Assembly: GCF_009389715.1 (NCBI RefSeq) | Contig: NC_052399.1 | Location: 4,542,938-4,606,937 of the forward strand | DNA length: 64,000 nucleotides | Origin: Phoenix dactylifera | Lineage: Eukaryota > Streptophyta > Magnoliopsida > Arecales > Arecaceae | Direction: 5' to 3' | Shown here: positions 1 to 12,734 of the stretch, piece after piece | Layout of the letters: the number at the start of each line of letters is the position of its first letter | Numbering within the stretch: the stretch's first letter is position 1 | Notes under the pieces: model-generated | What the model saw: only the letters and a program-made list of their open reading frames with translations | Told to the model about the DNA's origin: nothing | Database searches by the model: none | Made by a program: the position numbers and the translations under genes

Positions 1-892
1 TGGAATAAACCGCTCTCGTTGCTTGGAACAGCTGATTCGGTTTTTAATGGGAGTAGGCAACGGCTCTCATTGCTTGGAAGTTTTAAGGCGTAGCAGCTGG
101 CCAGGATTCAGAATTATCCCAATCCCGTATCGTGCCATCATATTACGCTTGCCCTATTTTAACGCTTGCCCTAAAAACTAAGGCCGTTGCCCTCTTTCAC
201 CTCTACTAACAGCCTAACGAGGCTACTCTCCCGACTACTTCCACCTCTAAAGTGCAAACCCAGCGATACATGCATGCCTTCATTGGACTGCAGACTGCCA
301 TTAAGGACCTCATACCTGATGGGTGGTGCATTCAACCTTGATCAATCGATGGGCATTCGGATGGCACAGCCGCGTGATAGGCTGAATGAGCACAGCGGCA
401 GCAACAGTAGAATGCATGCTGAAACCCATTCGCATCCTTATTGCTAGGTGACATAACGGGCAACATTATATTATTGCTGAACTTATAGTCCACAGCATTT
501 TTGCTGAAACCCATGGGCATCCTTCCTGCTAGATGACATAAGGCCCTTGATGTTCTGATTCATTGTTGAAACCGAAAATATAGTCATAAAAATAAGCAAT
601 CATGATTTATTTCCGGACACTTCTTTGCCATAGGTTAATACCACACCTTATTGGTGTTTTCTTCATATGGCCAAAAAAACCATTTCTTTCAACTGTCTTT
701 CAAGTTAAAACAAATAAACTGAAAATGGGCGAACAAAATTAGGCTGGATAAAGCCCCGAATCCTATTGCCAGCAACATCAGAGTTTCAGGAGCTTAAATT
801 TAGGAAGCATATAAAAGAATCTAGACAAGGGCCAAAAATCTTAAATTTCTGTTTTGATTGCTCAACCTCTTTGCTGAAGAAAACTGGTGAAA
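1..892. other. 3' flank of the BT1 carrier gene; no gene seen
   Basis: This stretch lies downstream of the minus-strand BT1 stop codon and probably includes its 3' UTR at the upper end. It holds two small degenerate direct repeats. The motif CTCTCRTTGCTTGGAA occurs near 12-28 and 64-80. A ~41-bp unit around TGCTGAAACCCAT and CTAGRTGACATAA occurs at about 417-457 and 502-543. Short ORFs on both strands show no recognisable domain, and I see no splice-consistent coding exon. Confidence 0.5.
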
Positions 893-3800
893 CTATGCAT
901 CATCCTCTTTGTCAATCAATATCCTTTTGCAGGCCTCATAGCACATGAACGAGATCCCTGCAGCAGGCATCAACTTCATGCAGCTCGGCCCCAAACCCTT
1001 GTAAAGACCCCCAATGCCTTCCTTCTCCAATATGCTTAAGAGAGCATGAAGCATGTTCTTGTAGACCTGCCTCCCACCAACAGCCCCAACCTGCATGTGC
1101 TTTCGAGCAACTTCAAGTGGGAAAGTAGCGCTGCTTGAGATTGCCCCAGCTGCTGACCCGATCAGAAGAGTTGCAAAGTTGCCTATCTCCTCCTCCTTAA
1201 ATGTCTTCCTATATAGTTTTCTCAGGGTGTCATAGGCAAAATAATTGGTGGCAGCATATGGTACTACTCCGATTAAACTCGGAGGGAGACCTCTGTACAG
1301 CTCTGCAGGGCCTTCTTCGCGCAAGATTTTAACAAAAGCATGTAGCAGATTATCATACACATCTCTCTGCAAAAGAGGGATGAGAATAAAACTTAAAAGG
1401 TAATTCTCTTGGCTTTACTAACACATCATGAGTTGGGTGAACTACAAACCTGTATGGTTAGTCGAGTCTTGAGCAGCTCTAGAGGATATGTACAGAGTGT
1501 AGAGCTGACCCCAGCAAATGCTCCAGCAACTAGAGATGAAGGAACAGGCAGCTTGGGTGGTTCCCCTGTCTTAGGGGTCAAGATCTTCTTGGCTGTATCA
1601 TAAGCAAATAACTGAAAAAAAGAACATTATCAGAAACGTGTAAGGAATGCAAAAATATTAACTCTAATTTCATCTCTACTATGTTATACAATCTTTATAC
1701 TCAATATTTTTTCCATTTGTGTAGTTTCTTTTGTCAAAAAAATAAAGAATTAAACAGCCGGCAGAAAAGGCATCATTTTGTCCTCCTTTAACTGAAATTG
1801 AATTACCAAACCAACACGCAGACACAATAACAAGCATGCAAAGCTTTTCCACCAAAAAAGGAAGAGAATGCGGACAATGATCAGATATGTATTACTATGG
1901 AAACACAGTAGATTCCAAGACAATTTGAAAATGAAACGTTAGCCATCTAATTAAATCTGATTGTTATAGTGGATTTTTTTGGGGAAAAATCTATACTTGC
2001 ACTGTGAATCAAATGGCCCAACTTAGGGACTCTTGAAAATCAATGTTGACCTATGAAGAGCATTGCAAAGTGGTGAAAACAAAACTCAAGGGTGCCCCCC
2101 CCCCCCCAAAAAAAAAGCTCCAAGTCTCTATATGAATACCTTTGGAAAAGGATTGGGTTCAACACTCATTGGACCATTTGATGGCACAATGCACCATGGG
2201 CCCTTGACTATGCTTCAAGATGCATGAAAGCATGGCTTTGTAATACCTTGCTTATGTGTATCGCATGAGCACGATCCAGGAGTCCATGCAGTATTGAACC
2301 ATCAAAGTCGAATGAATGCTGGACCCAAACTGCTAGTGAGAACTCTGAGGTGCAAATTACTTTAACTAGAATTCCATTAGGAGACTCAAGATAAAAAGAT
2401 AAATAACTAAATTCTGCTGCACATTCAATTTGATGGTGGACATTATGATTGCATGAATTTGATCAGAATATTCAAATCAGCATCCATGCTGACTGTACAT
2501 GAAGAACTAATTTTTTCCATCGCCAGAAAACATTGCAGACAACATGAAAAACTAACACATCCCAGACAACATTGCAGTTCCTTGATGTTTCCTATCTCAA
2601 ATTTGGTTTATGCCAAAGTCTACAAAGAACTTCTAACAATGAAACATATAGGCTGGATTTCACAATCTAATGAAGGATCAACAGCAGCATTTAATTCTCT
2701 CCCCACTGTAATGCCTTCAAATTCAAAATCTGCCAGAGGATTTTCAGAATGCTGAACCCAGAGGCCAGCCTAAATCATGGTTTGCATGCATTCTCAAGGT
2801 TACCTGTCTCTCCATGGTCAGCCTTTTCATGCATCGGAAGTGCAGACAACCATCTAGAAAATTATGACACTTTGTGCAAAATCTGCAATATTCTGTACCC
2901 TCAATTGCTGGCCACACAAGAACCAAATTTAGATTATAGCAATTGGTTCAGAGAACTGCACCATGGACACCATCAAGATATGGTTCTCAGTGGGTTAGAG
3001 TGAGAAAAAAGAAATTAAGTATCTGAAGTTTTGAGATATATTTTGTAGGATTCTAGTTGTCTTAGAGTATATGACAATTCCTCATCGAACAAAAATTAGA
3101 AGAATGGTAACAATTGCCACTATAGGTATTAGTGTTCATCATACCACCCCAAACCGCATGGTTCTGGGTGTATTGAACCGAATTGAGGGCAAACCGGCAC
3201 AGTTTTGCCCCTTGGCTTGGAAAATGGCTCGAACCATTGCCAAGTGGCAAGAGAGCATATATGCACAAGTCGAAAATGAAGGGAGCAACGTGGAGTTTGG
3301 TGACAAGCCAACAGTTTTGGTAGCGAGCCAATGGGATTGTGAAGGTTATCAAGCCATGATATGGAGTGTTGAGGGCAGCGGACAGCAAAAAATACCCCTA
3401 GATAGGCTTCCTCTATCATATGATGATGGCTGCCAAGGCCCAGATCGAGGAGACAGACCCAAGCATGCACAGAATACATTAACATCATCGACTAGAGATA
3501 GGATTTATCATATGGGTAGGGAGTTGTATCTAGCATTTGTCATATATTGTTGTGTTTTGAGTACAACTGTTATACACTTAATACTAAATCAATTTCAAAC
3601 TGTATTGATAGCCTACTATTTAAACCTAAGATTCCAGTATACTGTCCCTAGGTAGGTATGAATGATGAACTTACGAGTGCCTTGAACAACGTCATTTTAA
3701 GATGGAGCCTGATCTGAAAGTTGTTATCCTATGTCTAAACGAAATAAGTTAGCTTTATCAACTTTATCAACTCATGTTGATAATTGACATCATATAACAT

Positions 3801-6800
3801 GTATCTTTTCTTTAGAAAAAAATGTTTAGGGAGGGCTCGGGCAACTTCGTTGGCCATGCAACTGTAACAAGCAAATAGAGATTAAGTCCAGGTATTTTAA
3901 GATATGGGTTACAACTGTTAAGTGGATGCTATACAGTTAGTAGTGTCTGATATTTAGTTTTCTTGAATCGGATCCTCTCTCAGATGGTCTCCTCCACTGG
4001 TTGTGAGCACAAGAGGTCTACCTTCACCCTCATCCACAGCAAAGAGAGGAACCATCTCATGCAAAAGCGATTGAATGATCTTGTGGATGTCCACTACAAT
4101 CTACGCCTACGGTTGAGGTGCATTGAATAGGAAGTCGAGTTGAAGTGCAACGATCCACTTCAAAATGACTTCGTGCAAAATGAAGAGGATCCAATAATCG
4201 GATAGAGCATGATCCAAAAGTCATTATCCTATGTTTAAACAAAGTTAGGTAACTTTATCAACTTTGTCAACTCATGTTGATAATTGACGTCATATAACAT
4301 GTATTTTAAGATATGGTCAAGCAGCTTCGTCGGCCATGCAGCTGTAAAAAGCAAATAGAGAATAAGTCCAGGTATTTTAAGATATGGGCTACAACTATTA
4401 AGTGGATGCTATACGGTTAGTAGTGTCTGATATTTAGTTTTCTTGAATGCTTTTACGATCAAATGGTGGATCCACTTCGGCATGGATTTCAGAAATCTAA
4501 GATGACTGGCAATTCGGATCCTCTCACAGATGGTCTCCTCCACTGGTTGTGAGCACAAGAGGTCTACCGTCACCCTTATCCACAACAAACAAAGGAACCA
4601 TCTCATGCAGAAGTGATTGAATGATCTTGTGTATGTCCACTATAATCTACACCTGCGGTTGAGGTGCATTGAATAGAAAGTCGAGTTGAAGTACAACAAT
4701 CCACTTCAGAATGACTTTGCGCAAAATAAAGAGGATTCGATAATCGGATGGCTTGAGGCCTAGCAACAGGAGTTAGAGTTGGATGAGCTAGGATCGCCTC
4801 CTCTACTAGCCAATATTGCAACTAGAGAGACTAGGATGGATGTGAAGCAATAGGCAGAATGACATATTTCACGCTCACTTCCAACCAATCAGCCATAGGA
4901 ATCGAGGGAGAGTCGATCGTCATACGGCTTCATGTCGGAGATGTCCTCCCAATGGTTTGATTGAGAGATGTTGAGAAGAGACCATTATGGTACTCGGTCT
5001 AGTTAGGACGGAGGGCTCAGTCGACCCTTCTGGTAGAATCAAGGCAAGAAGGTAGCTGTACAGATCGGCAAGAAAAATAAAGGAAATGCAGCTACATATT
5101 CTTTGGAAAGAATCGAGGAGGAATATGTTCACTCTGATTCAGAGATGAGCAAGCCATCTGATGACTCAGGAGGGTCATTCAATGATGCTTCTAGTGGCCG
5201 GGGAGATAACGGGGCACAAGGCGCCACAGTTTATAACTCACAGCTCCAGGATGATCTTCAATTCATCGATGAGGCCTAGTTTACTCATACCATACATGAC
5301 AGGAGCCACGATGCACAATCTAGTAGAGCATGCAAGCACACCATTGCATATAGGAGACAAGTTGCTCGTGATCGTTCATGAGATTATGCTGTTGAGGCAA
5401 ATGATATTACAGGTGGAGTAGGATCCCTAGATATATCTAGTTTGGAGTTGTATATCGGACTACATCGATAGCCTACAACTCGTATGCATATGGATATAAA
5501 TTGTCAGAGACGTTGCACTTGAGCGAATACAATCCTTCACAGCCTCAGCAATCGTTCAATTCGAATTTTGCTTTCAGCATCTTTGCATGGCTAACCCCAC
5601 AATGCACTCAGAGTCAGACTGATGAATCCTCCCAGAGCAGCTATCCAATGGATCTTAGGAGGATCATGGAGGTCTATTGCAATATGGATTGCTTGGCGAG
5701 TTGGTGTGATGCTCCTTTAGAGTATTATGATAATCTCGACATCCATGAGTCACCTCAATACTCCACAAAATTTTAGCCATCGGTATGTATTTTGTACTTT
5801 AAATACATTAAAATTTGTTGTACTGTTTGTGTTTTTACTTATAAATACATTGCTTGGACAGGTCCTAGTTCCATTTCATAATAAAAAGCATTAAAACAAG
5901 GTTAAAACAATAAATTCGACAACAAATCAATAAAATTTTGAAGTACAGATCCTTAAAAAATTCAAAAAATTAAAACAAAATCAAAATGGCATATTGGTCA
6001 ACTAACAGATATGCCATGGCATACCGTATGTCGGTATACCATATTGTACCGTACTGCCAGGCAACCAGTAAGGATTTCAGTTCGGTACAACCAACCTTTA
6101 TAACTATTGATTTGTGCCACCAATTTTTGAACCAATAGATAACAAAAGAATAAGTTATATGAATCTAGTAACATACCATACCATACTACCGAGCAACCAT
6201 TAGAAATATTCATACCGGTACAACCAATTCTTGGTAGGTATAGCTATTGATTTGTGCCGTTAATTTTCAAACTAGTATATTAAAAGAAGAATTTATGTTA
6301 GATGGATGACCTTAATTATCCAAAATCTTTCACCTAGGGTAACACATTTAAGGATTCTTGAACCCACGCTCGCCTCGCAAGTGCTTCCTTACTAAAAGTT
6401 CTCTAAACTATCCTGTTCCGCTCACCCACTCCCACATTGACTCTCGATTTTGGAAACTAAGTAGATGTCTATCCAATGAAAATATGGATTATTTGAAACT
6501 TAAGCATGAATGTTGAATTGGCAAATTATTAGTCATATTTTGGACCAAGGTTTGCAATCTCGATACTTAAATCTGTAAAAGTACCATCTTGGTACAGTGT
6601 CGGTACATTCGGTATAGGAGTTATTTTAGCACCAATACTCTGCAAAACAATTCAATGTTGATAGAGTACAATATGCTCGTATGCATCAGCATGAACCAGT
6701 AGAGCATATCATGGCTTGGACATTTATTTATAAAATTACTCTATGAAACCCAGCATGAGATTTGGTTGTGGTGAATAAATCATTTTAATGATTCAGTGTG

Positions 6801-9800
6801 AATGTTCAGGGATGCATACATGAGAGGCTCGTTTGAGGGTTGCCTTAACTCATATGTTGTGTTAAAGCACTTAAAACACCATAATAGAACTGACACCTAA
6901 TTTCATGTCCTCCACTAGAGGCATAAACATTAAGCTTTATAGTTACTTCACCTATTATGAAAGGAACAGATGAGTCATTTTGTTATATTTACATTATGAA
7001 GTATAGGGCCATTACCCAGTTATAAATCAAGGTCATGGAATAGGCGAACTACAGACAGACCTAACCTTTCGTCATTTTTTCGTACAAAGTGGCTACCCCA
7101 GGATCTAACTTGTATCATTGTACCATAGCACAAAACAATGACCCCTTGAAATTACAAAGTATACAGATGAAAATGCAAAAATTTGGAATGGAAAACTTTG
7201 TTAACTTAAAAATTTACATAGCTAATAAAACAGGCCAATAATGAACTAAAACAAGCAACATTAATACATTAACTTCAAAATCGATGCACAAGGATAAAGA
7301 ATTGAAGTACTGGTCCATAATGGCTGGAATGGTATAGGATTGGTACTTGGGAAGCAATACATATTGGTACAGGAAGAAAGAAAAGAAGTTTGTGCTGACT
7401 GCTGAGCCAGCATCAAGTACCAACACCATGTGACGATATTACCAGACAAACACCTGATTGGTGAGGGCACATAACTATCGATACTAAGATTTGTAATTTT
7501 GACCCTTTCAGAGTGATTGGTGCCTCATAGTCAGTTAATCTTCCAATGATGCTACATTACATATTCTTTCTGTTGATTCAACTCACTTGTTCTCACAGGT
7601 TTTTCTATGCAGCTCCAATAAAACATTAAGCTGTGTTCTAACAATTTCACATCCCATCATCTACAAATAATACACACGGCAAAGGTCAACTATATATCCA
7701 TTGCCAGCAGGCACAGCACATTCATCATCTATTGGAAAAACATACAAGCTTATGTTGACCGTTGAGGACAGCCAGCCATAAAGCTATAATCTGTCACTAT
7801 CACTATGACCTCCAAAAGTCATTTGAACTAACTTTTGTACATTCACACATATAGTTGATGAACTCAATGGAGCATGGTGGGAATGACCCGCAAATTTCCC
7901 AAACTCTGTTAAAAAGTTACTTTCATCCAATTAAATTATGATTGCTCATCACCTAAAAGAAAGAAAAATATAAATGAATCTATAAATTACAGACACATGA
8001 GCGATCCTCGCACAGAACCACATGCGATTCGAAGAAATACTTCACAAATTCATAGAAAATGATCCTTCTTTATGATCTTGTATGATCTCTTTTCTGATCC
8101 AATATAATTGCACAACCTCTCTTCCTTCTCCTTGTCTTCCTTTTTTCCCTACTTTTTCCCTTTTATTTTATGTTCTCATCTTTCTTCTTGTTCTGTTCTC
8201 TCTTCCTTCCTTCCTAAGCTTAAGTGAGAAGCCAGCATAAAATATCAAGCCTCCTAGTTTTTTCTTTGAAGGATCTTCCCTTTATTTCCCACATAAACTG
8301 AGATGCTGGGCCACTCATGACCATCAAAAGTCATGTTATTATCAATATAAACAGCTTTAAGAGTAAAAGAATAGATGTTTTCTCATTGAAGAATATGTTA
8401 GAATCTAGTAAAACCAAAAGGGAACATCTATGACATAGATGATAACCTTACTTACTGAAGTTCCATATAGTGATGGAGTTGGCAACAGCATGGCAACACT
8501 ATTCAACAACAATGGTAATGATGATAGTGATTGGGATTGGCAGAAACGATAATATCAGTAACCACAGAGTAGTGTTGATCAATGTTGGTTTACAAACATT
8601 GGTGGTGGCAATGACGGTTTGCTAGAAACAGTGACAAAATATGGAGACACCTACAAAATTGGTGGAGGTAGCAACATTGTTGATAGTTGTAGTGCTGCTA
8701 GTGGCAATATTAGTAAGAGTGCTTGAAAATGTTTATGCAACTGGTGGTACTAAATATCATCTATATTTAGTGCCTTGTGAAGTTTTGAAAACTAAGGCAA
8801 AGTTCTGTTCTTGCTTAGGGAAACTATCTCGATCAAGTAATCTCCCACTAAAACAAAATATGGAATTCAAAAAGATTGCCAAATATTTCTCCCATGATCC
8901 TTTTCCCTTTTTTATTCTCCAAATTATTTCTGATGACCTGGCTGCAGTTTCATTTTCGAGTACTTTTTCCCTTCATGTCCTCTGTACAGCCCAATCTTTT
9001 CAAATTATTATTATACACTTATGACATGCACATTCAAAACTCAAAGCATGTAAAGAAAAATCTTTTTTGCCTTCATAATGTGAATATCAAGCAACATCGC
9101 TAGATTTTGGTTTGGTTAACAACCTTATCGATTGACCTTTTACTTTGAGGTCATGGGAACACACCCAGCTTCAGGCTTAAACAACAGGATTCTCATATGA
9201 AAAAATATTAGCATTGAAACTATCAAAAAAAAAAAAAATGGAACCAGAATTCGACAATGTTATCGTGCAAAAATTCCTTTCTGCCATGGTTGGCCGGTCT
9301 CTCCTAAACAACTCCTGATAGGCCTGGAGACGAAATGCAAGTATTATCATGAATTGGACTTCCTATTCAAACATAAGAAAAATTGCACGCCCTTGTCCTT
9401 GCTTGCGTCACATAAAGTAAAAAAGAGAAGGCCATCTCTGAGGAGATATACTCAATGAAATGACTAGATGCATCCTACAACTTGGAACCATTCAAAAATC
9501 GTTCATCGAATAAAAAACAAAGAAAATACCAAATGGTTTATTTTTCTATTCTTGATATGCTTGTAAAAGCCCACGCTCCTATCACAGATTTAAACTTGCA
9601 AACACAGAATACTAGAAGAACACAGAATCAATCTTAGGAAGGGAGCATTCCATGCAGATTCTTCTTTGGCACTCATAAGGGAAGATGACGTCTATAAAAA
9701 CCAAAGCATTAAACATACGATGAACACGTATTAATCTCAAAGGTATCATGCCAATTGTATAAATCCAACAGAAAATTGAAGAATTTATTATTTCTAAGCA

Positions 9801-10538
9801 AAGACTAAGGTTTTTATTTTTAAAGGAAAAAAAAACTAAAACGCAACTAACTCCCTTTAAGCTTCAGCAAGTAAACAACAATGGCAAAAAAATCCATCAA
9901 CTATACAAGGATACAGCACGAACAAAGCAAATAGAGAATCTGTAGCAGATTGGTAAACCAGAGCAAAATCAACATTCGCTTACCTCGATAGCCTTGCTTG
10001 GTGCAACTCGGATGACGTTAACAAAATTGCCACGAAACAATCCCTGCCATCCCTCCGTTCTCATGATCGATTGGAAGACTTCTATCGTCGAGTTCCCGTT
10101 GCTACCTACCATCAGATGCGTTCTGATCGTCTCCAAGGGAGCGACCGCGGTCCGCGAGACCGCCCCGGCGATCCCCCCGCTGAGCAGCCTCCTGAAATGG
10201 GGGTTTCCGATTCGGATCTTTAATTTCAACCCTCCCTTCTTCTTAGGCTTGGCTTCCTCCAAGACTTCTTCGCCGGCGTCCGAGACAGTTGGAGAACCGA
10301 CGAGGCGGAACCCAAACTCCGGCGACACGTACTTGACGTAGAGATCGGTGCAGGGAATCCTGATTCCGTTGTCTTTGGGGTTGGGATTGGAAGGATTGGG
10401 CGAAACGCCGAAGCCGACTCCCATCTGTCCGACGCTCGCAAACAGACCGCCACCGCCGCCGGCGGCATGATAGAAACTCTCCTGGAGGTTCCAGGAAAGG
10501 CCGAAATCCGGCACGCTCTTCTTCTCGATGGCTTGCAT
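893..10538 (-). CDS. BT1: BT1/Brittle1-type adenine nucleotide transporter (mitochondrial carrier family)
   Basis: Three exons, reading down the minus strand: 9984-10538, 1450-1611 and 893-1366 (stop TAG at 893-895). They join in phase 0 with GT-AG borders and give 396 residues, a normal length for plant BT1 proteins. Three carrier repeats are visible, each with its Px[DE]xx[KR] signature: PLETIR at residues 134-139, PLELLK at 228-233 and PLEVAR at 322-327. Each is followed by the GLYRG/GLFRG/GLYKG-type loop. The ~115-residue N-terminal extension is Gly-rich at first and then Lys-rich, as expected for a plastid (or dual plastid/mitochondrial) inner-membrane member. Known family members move AMP/ADP/ATP, or ADP-glucose in cereal endosperm; which substrate applies here cannot be read from sequence. 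The start is the first ATG of exon 1. Intron 1 is about 8.4 kb and carries transposon debris. Family assignment is very secure; the subfamily assignment rests on recognition only. Confidence 0.93.
3706..4755 (+). repeat. ~500-bp tandem duplication inside BT1 intron 1
   Basis: Copy 1 (about 3706-4208) and copy 2 (about 4209-4755) share long near-identical runs. Examples are the segment around AAGTCCAGGTATTTTAAGAT (3892 and 4352) and the segment around GATGGTCTCCTCCACTGG (3983 and 4530). Copy 2 carries about 66 bp (4449-4514) missing from copy 1. That extra piece also looks like transposase coding sequence, so copy 1 probably lost it. Confidence 0.8.
3960..5450 (+). pseudogene. Decayed hAT-superfamily transposase C-terminal region
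   Basis: Plus-strand frames read, between stops and frameshifts, a segment of the form LIHSKERNHLMQKRLNDLV followed by HYNLRLRLRC. It appears in both tandem copies (about 4030-4130 and 4570-4680). This matches the hAT/BED-transposase region that normally reads IHTKxRNRL then KLVxVHYNxRLR. A degenerate GWLEA-like block and a Ser/Asp-rich tail (about 5100-5270) follow, also as in plant hAT proteins. Multiple in-frame stops rule out function. The 5' half of the transposase and the terminal inverted repeats were not found. Identification rests on motif recognition. Confidence 0.6.
5990..7450. repeat. Degenerate GTAC-rich repeat pieces
   Basis: Three patches inside BT1 intron 1 (about 5995-6240, 6550-6700 and 7310-7450) are dense in GGTAC/GTACC/GGTATA words, for example CATACCGTATGTCGGTATACC at 6019 and following. 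They resemble decayed relatives of the clear GTACCG palindromic element at 41655-41843. Boundaries cannot be drawn. Confidence 0.35.
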
Positions 10539-10575
10539 TCTCTTCGAAAGCTAGATACTTGTCTCCGGCGGAGAA

Positions 10576-10584
10576 CTAGGGTTT
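10576..10584 (-). promoter_or_regulatory. Telo-box-like motif in the BT1 leader
   Basis: The minus strand reads AAACCCTAG about 40 nt upstream of the BT1 ATG. AAACCCTA (telo-box) motifs are common close to transcription starts of plant genes active in growing tissue. The motif is seen directly; its function here is inferred. Confidence 0.35.
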
Positions 10585-10680
10585 CGACAACAAAGTCTCC
10601 GAAGTTTCAGAGGTTTATGAGAGGACGGAGAGAGATGAATCGGGTTCTCTGGTCTAGTCTAGGGCACCGCACAACAAAAC

Positions 10681-10688
10681 TATAAATA
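10681..10688 (-). promoter_or_regulatory. Possible TATA element of the BT1 gene
   Basis: The plus strand reads TATAAATA, so the minus strand reads TATTTATA, about 145 nt upstream of the BT1 ATG. That would leave a leader of roughly 110 nt. The motif fits better on the plus strand, where no gene follows, so the assignment is weak. Confidence 0.25.
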
Positions 10689-10689
10689 G

Positions 10690-12338
10690 GAATCTATTCT
10701 TGGCAATCTATAAAATATTATTTGCACGAGCCAAAGCTGAATAGTGCCGCAGAATAGGAGGACGATTACAGGCTCTGGTGAACTAGAGAGGTTTTTTTAA
10801 AAAAAAATGGAAACTTTACCAAATAAATCGGTAGAGAAAAATTGGGAGGCGAAAAAAATTAAGTATTTGAATTGGGAAAACGCAGTAGGCGGAATATCGG
10901 GAAGCCAGGAAAGAACAGAGATCTTTTTCCTGGGGAGAACGAGACGAAAAGAAAAGAAAACGTAGGTTTTATATGAATCGGATAGGTTATGATCTTACCG
11001 TATCCAAACTCAAACGGAATAAATCTAACCGATGTAATCGAGCGAAGAGATTCGATTTCTAGGGGAACTTCAGAAAAACCGAGGATTTATTACCTGAAAA
11101 TTTTCTTTGGTGGAAACGATGGAAGCAGGGCTTTTTGGAGGGCTCAAGAAACAACCGAATAAGGGGAAGAATGAATCACGGCACGAGGAGAGAGGAGAAA
11201 CGAGTCCCTGTCCTCTGTCTCTGGAATGATATGATGGGGGAGGGAGAACCGAAGCGGATTCTTGTCTCGTGGGGCTACCGAGTCCCAGCCCGGCTCCTCT
11301 CTCCCCCCTCGTTTTGTTCCTCAAGGGGGGGGTGGCCTTTTGCGATCGATTAAAGCTGGGTTTTTGGAGGGCGGCACCGGCATCGGCCCTTGCCGCTCTG
11401 GCCAGATTAAGATATCTCCGTTTATTTCTTACGGATCGGAGGGACGCCGTCGGACCCGAGTTGTCTCCGAGGAGTGTACATCTCTAATCGGGATTGGATC
11501 GGCCAGCTCACGTGGTTGCACGCTATGCATTGTGTAAACCGACAGCATGCAATTGCTGCCAGCTGAAATATGTTAAAAATATTTTATCTAGAACCTGCAT
11601 ACTTTTTATTTTATAAAAATATTATAATAAAATAATTTATTAAAATAAAATTAAAAAATTAAAAAAAAGCTTGATTCGCTCTAATATTTCGAAAGTGTTT
11701 TTTTGAAAGGCAACGTTCTTCAAAAAAAGTCAAAATTTTTGTGAAAAAAATACTTCACAAAAAAAATTAAAATAACTAAAATTTAAAAGATAAAAAATTT
11801 ATTTTTTACAAAAAATAAAACTCTAATAAAATATATTTTTTATTTTAATTTCTTTTGGGTACAACTTAGTTTAATTGCTCGAGCTTCGCCGCACAACTTG
11901 CTGCTGCGCCTTGTAACAATTAGTAATTCAACCTTAGCATCTAAGACAGACACTGTAGATGTCGGGGCATGGCTATAAATGCAGAATGTATGAAATTAAT
12001 ATATACCATAAAAAAACATTTTCTCCTCATTTGGATAATCTTCCGCTCCTCGCTGACAAGCTCAGAGATGCTTCGCGAATCCCAAACCACAAATTATTGG
12101 GCAGTTGATATTTGTGTGGCAAAATCCAATCACGAACTCATGAATCCGAGAGAGGCCAAGACATCTCATCCTCTGAAGAATACCATAAAATGGGATCCTA
12201 GTCCTTGTAGATCTCTACCATAGGTCAGACCATTACTGCTAGTTTCGTTTCTCTAATTCAGATGGTCTTTCTTCCCCCTCTAGTCTGGAAGTACGGGAAT
12301 CGAGCTTGGCTACCTCGGAGTTTGGAATTTTCTAACCC
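10690..12338. other. Intergenic: BT1 upstream region to the LTR-element insertion site
   Basis: Apart from the possible BT1 leader exon, 10.7-11.1 kb is unremarkable and 11.1-11.54 kb is GC-richer. The stretch 11.57-11.86 kb is very A/T-rich low complexity. No supported coding exon was seen, and the short ORFs here lack domains and overlap on both strands. Confidence 0.5.
11093..11400 (-). other. Possible non-coding 5' leader exon of BT1
   Basis: Read on the minus strand this is CT-rich leader-like sequence ending in a donor-like TTTTCAG followed by GTAATA at 11092. A matching acceptor (GTATCTAG) lies at about 10555, just upstream of the BT1 ATG. That would make a 5'-UTR intron of roughly 0.5 kb, a common arrangement in plants. 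The acceptor has a weak pyrimidine tract, and the TATA candidate at 10681 would contradict this model. Only transcript data can decide. Confidence 0.25.
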
Positions 12339-12343
12339 AAACG
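12339..12343. repeat. Target-site duplication of the LTR element (left copy)
   Basis: AAACG here is repeated exactly at 16763-16767, immediately after the 3' LTR. This marks an undisturbed insertion. Confidence 0.9.
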
Positions 12344-12718
12344 TGGTGCGGACACCAGTGCCAGGTCAGCCGGTCGCCACAGGATCCAGCCAGCTCAGCG
12401 GGTCCCAGCCGATTCAGCCAGCCTGATTTTATTTTAGATTGATTTATTTTATGTTGATTTGGTTTTTTTGCATATTGTCATTTGGGTTTATTTGCATATT
12501 GTCATTTTAGGAGCTTTTTGGAATTATTTTATTTGTAGGGGTTATTTGTTATTTTGTGACCCTATATATATGGGTCCATCCTCATGTTTAGGGTTTAATG
12601 AATTAATGCAAGAAAATTAGCCTTCTTCTTCTTCCTCCTCCTCTCCTCTTTTCTTCTTCTTCCCCTCTTCTTCTCCTCTTTCACGCTGCCTTCCGTCCCT
12701 TACATCCGTCCTGCATCA
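12344..12718 (+). repeat. 5' LTR
   Basis: 375 bp starting TG and ending CA. A TATATATA-containing stretch (about 12564) could serve as the TATA region. A CT-rich block (about 12621-12690) lies near the end. AAACCCTAA also occurs on the minus strand (about 12590-12598). Confidence 0.93.
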
Positions 12719-12722
12719 GCTT

Positions 12723-12734
12723 TGGTATCAGAGC
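12723..12734 (+). other. Primer-binding site (tRNA-iMet)
   Basis: TGGTATCAGAGC is complementary to the 3' end of plant initiator tRNA-Met and lies 4 nt after the 5' LTR, as in most Ty3/gypsy and Copia elements. Confidence 0.9.

Larger units (their letters stand above)
1612..9983 (-). other. Intron 1 of BT1 (8.4 kb)
   Basis: The donor is GAG followed by GTAAGC at 9983, and the acceptor is TTTTTTCAG ending at 1612. Joining them restores the carrier reading frame exactly. The intron contains hAT transposase debris with a ~500-bp tandem duplication at 3.7-5.5 kb and GTAC-rich degenerate repeat pieces at about 6.0-6.25, 6.55-6.7 and 7.3-7.45 kb. A C/A homopolymer run lies at about 2094-2116. The rest is featureless AT-rich sequence. 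A 194-codon plus-strand ORF at 3071-3655 shows no recognisable domain. Confidence 0.85.

Noticed and set aside
3071-3655. 194-codon plus-strand ORF inside BT1 intron 1
   Set aside because: There is no recognised domain, a conflicting minus-strand ORF covers the same bases, and it sits in an intron with transposon debris. It is kept only as a note.
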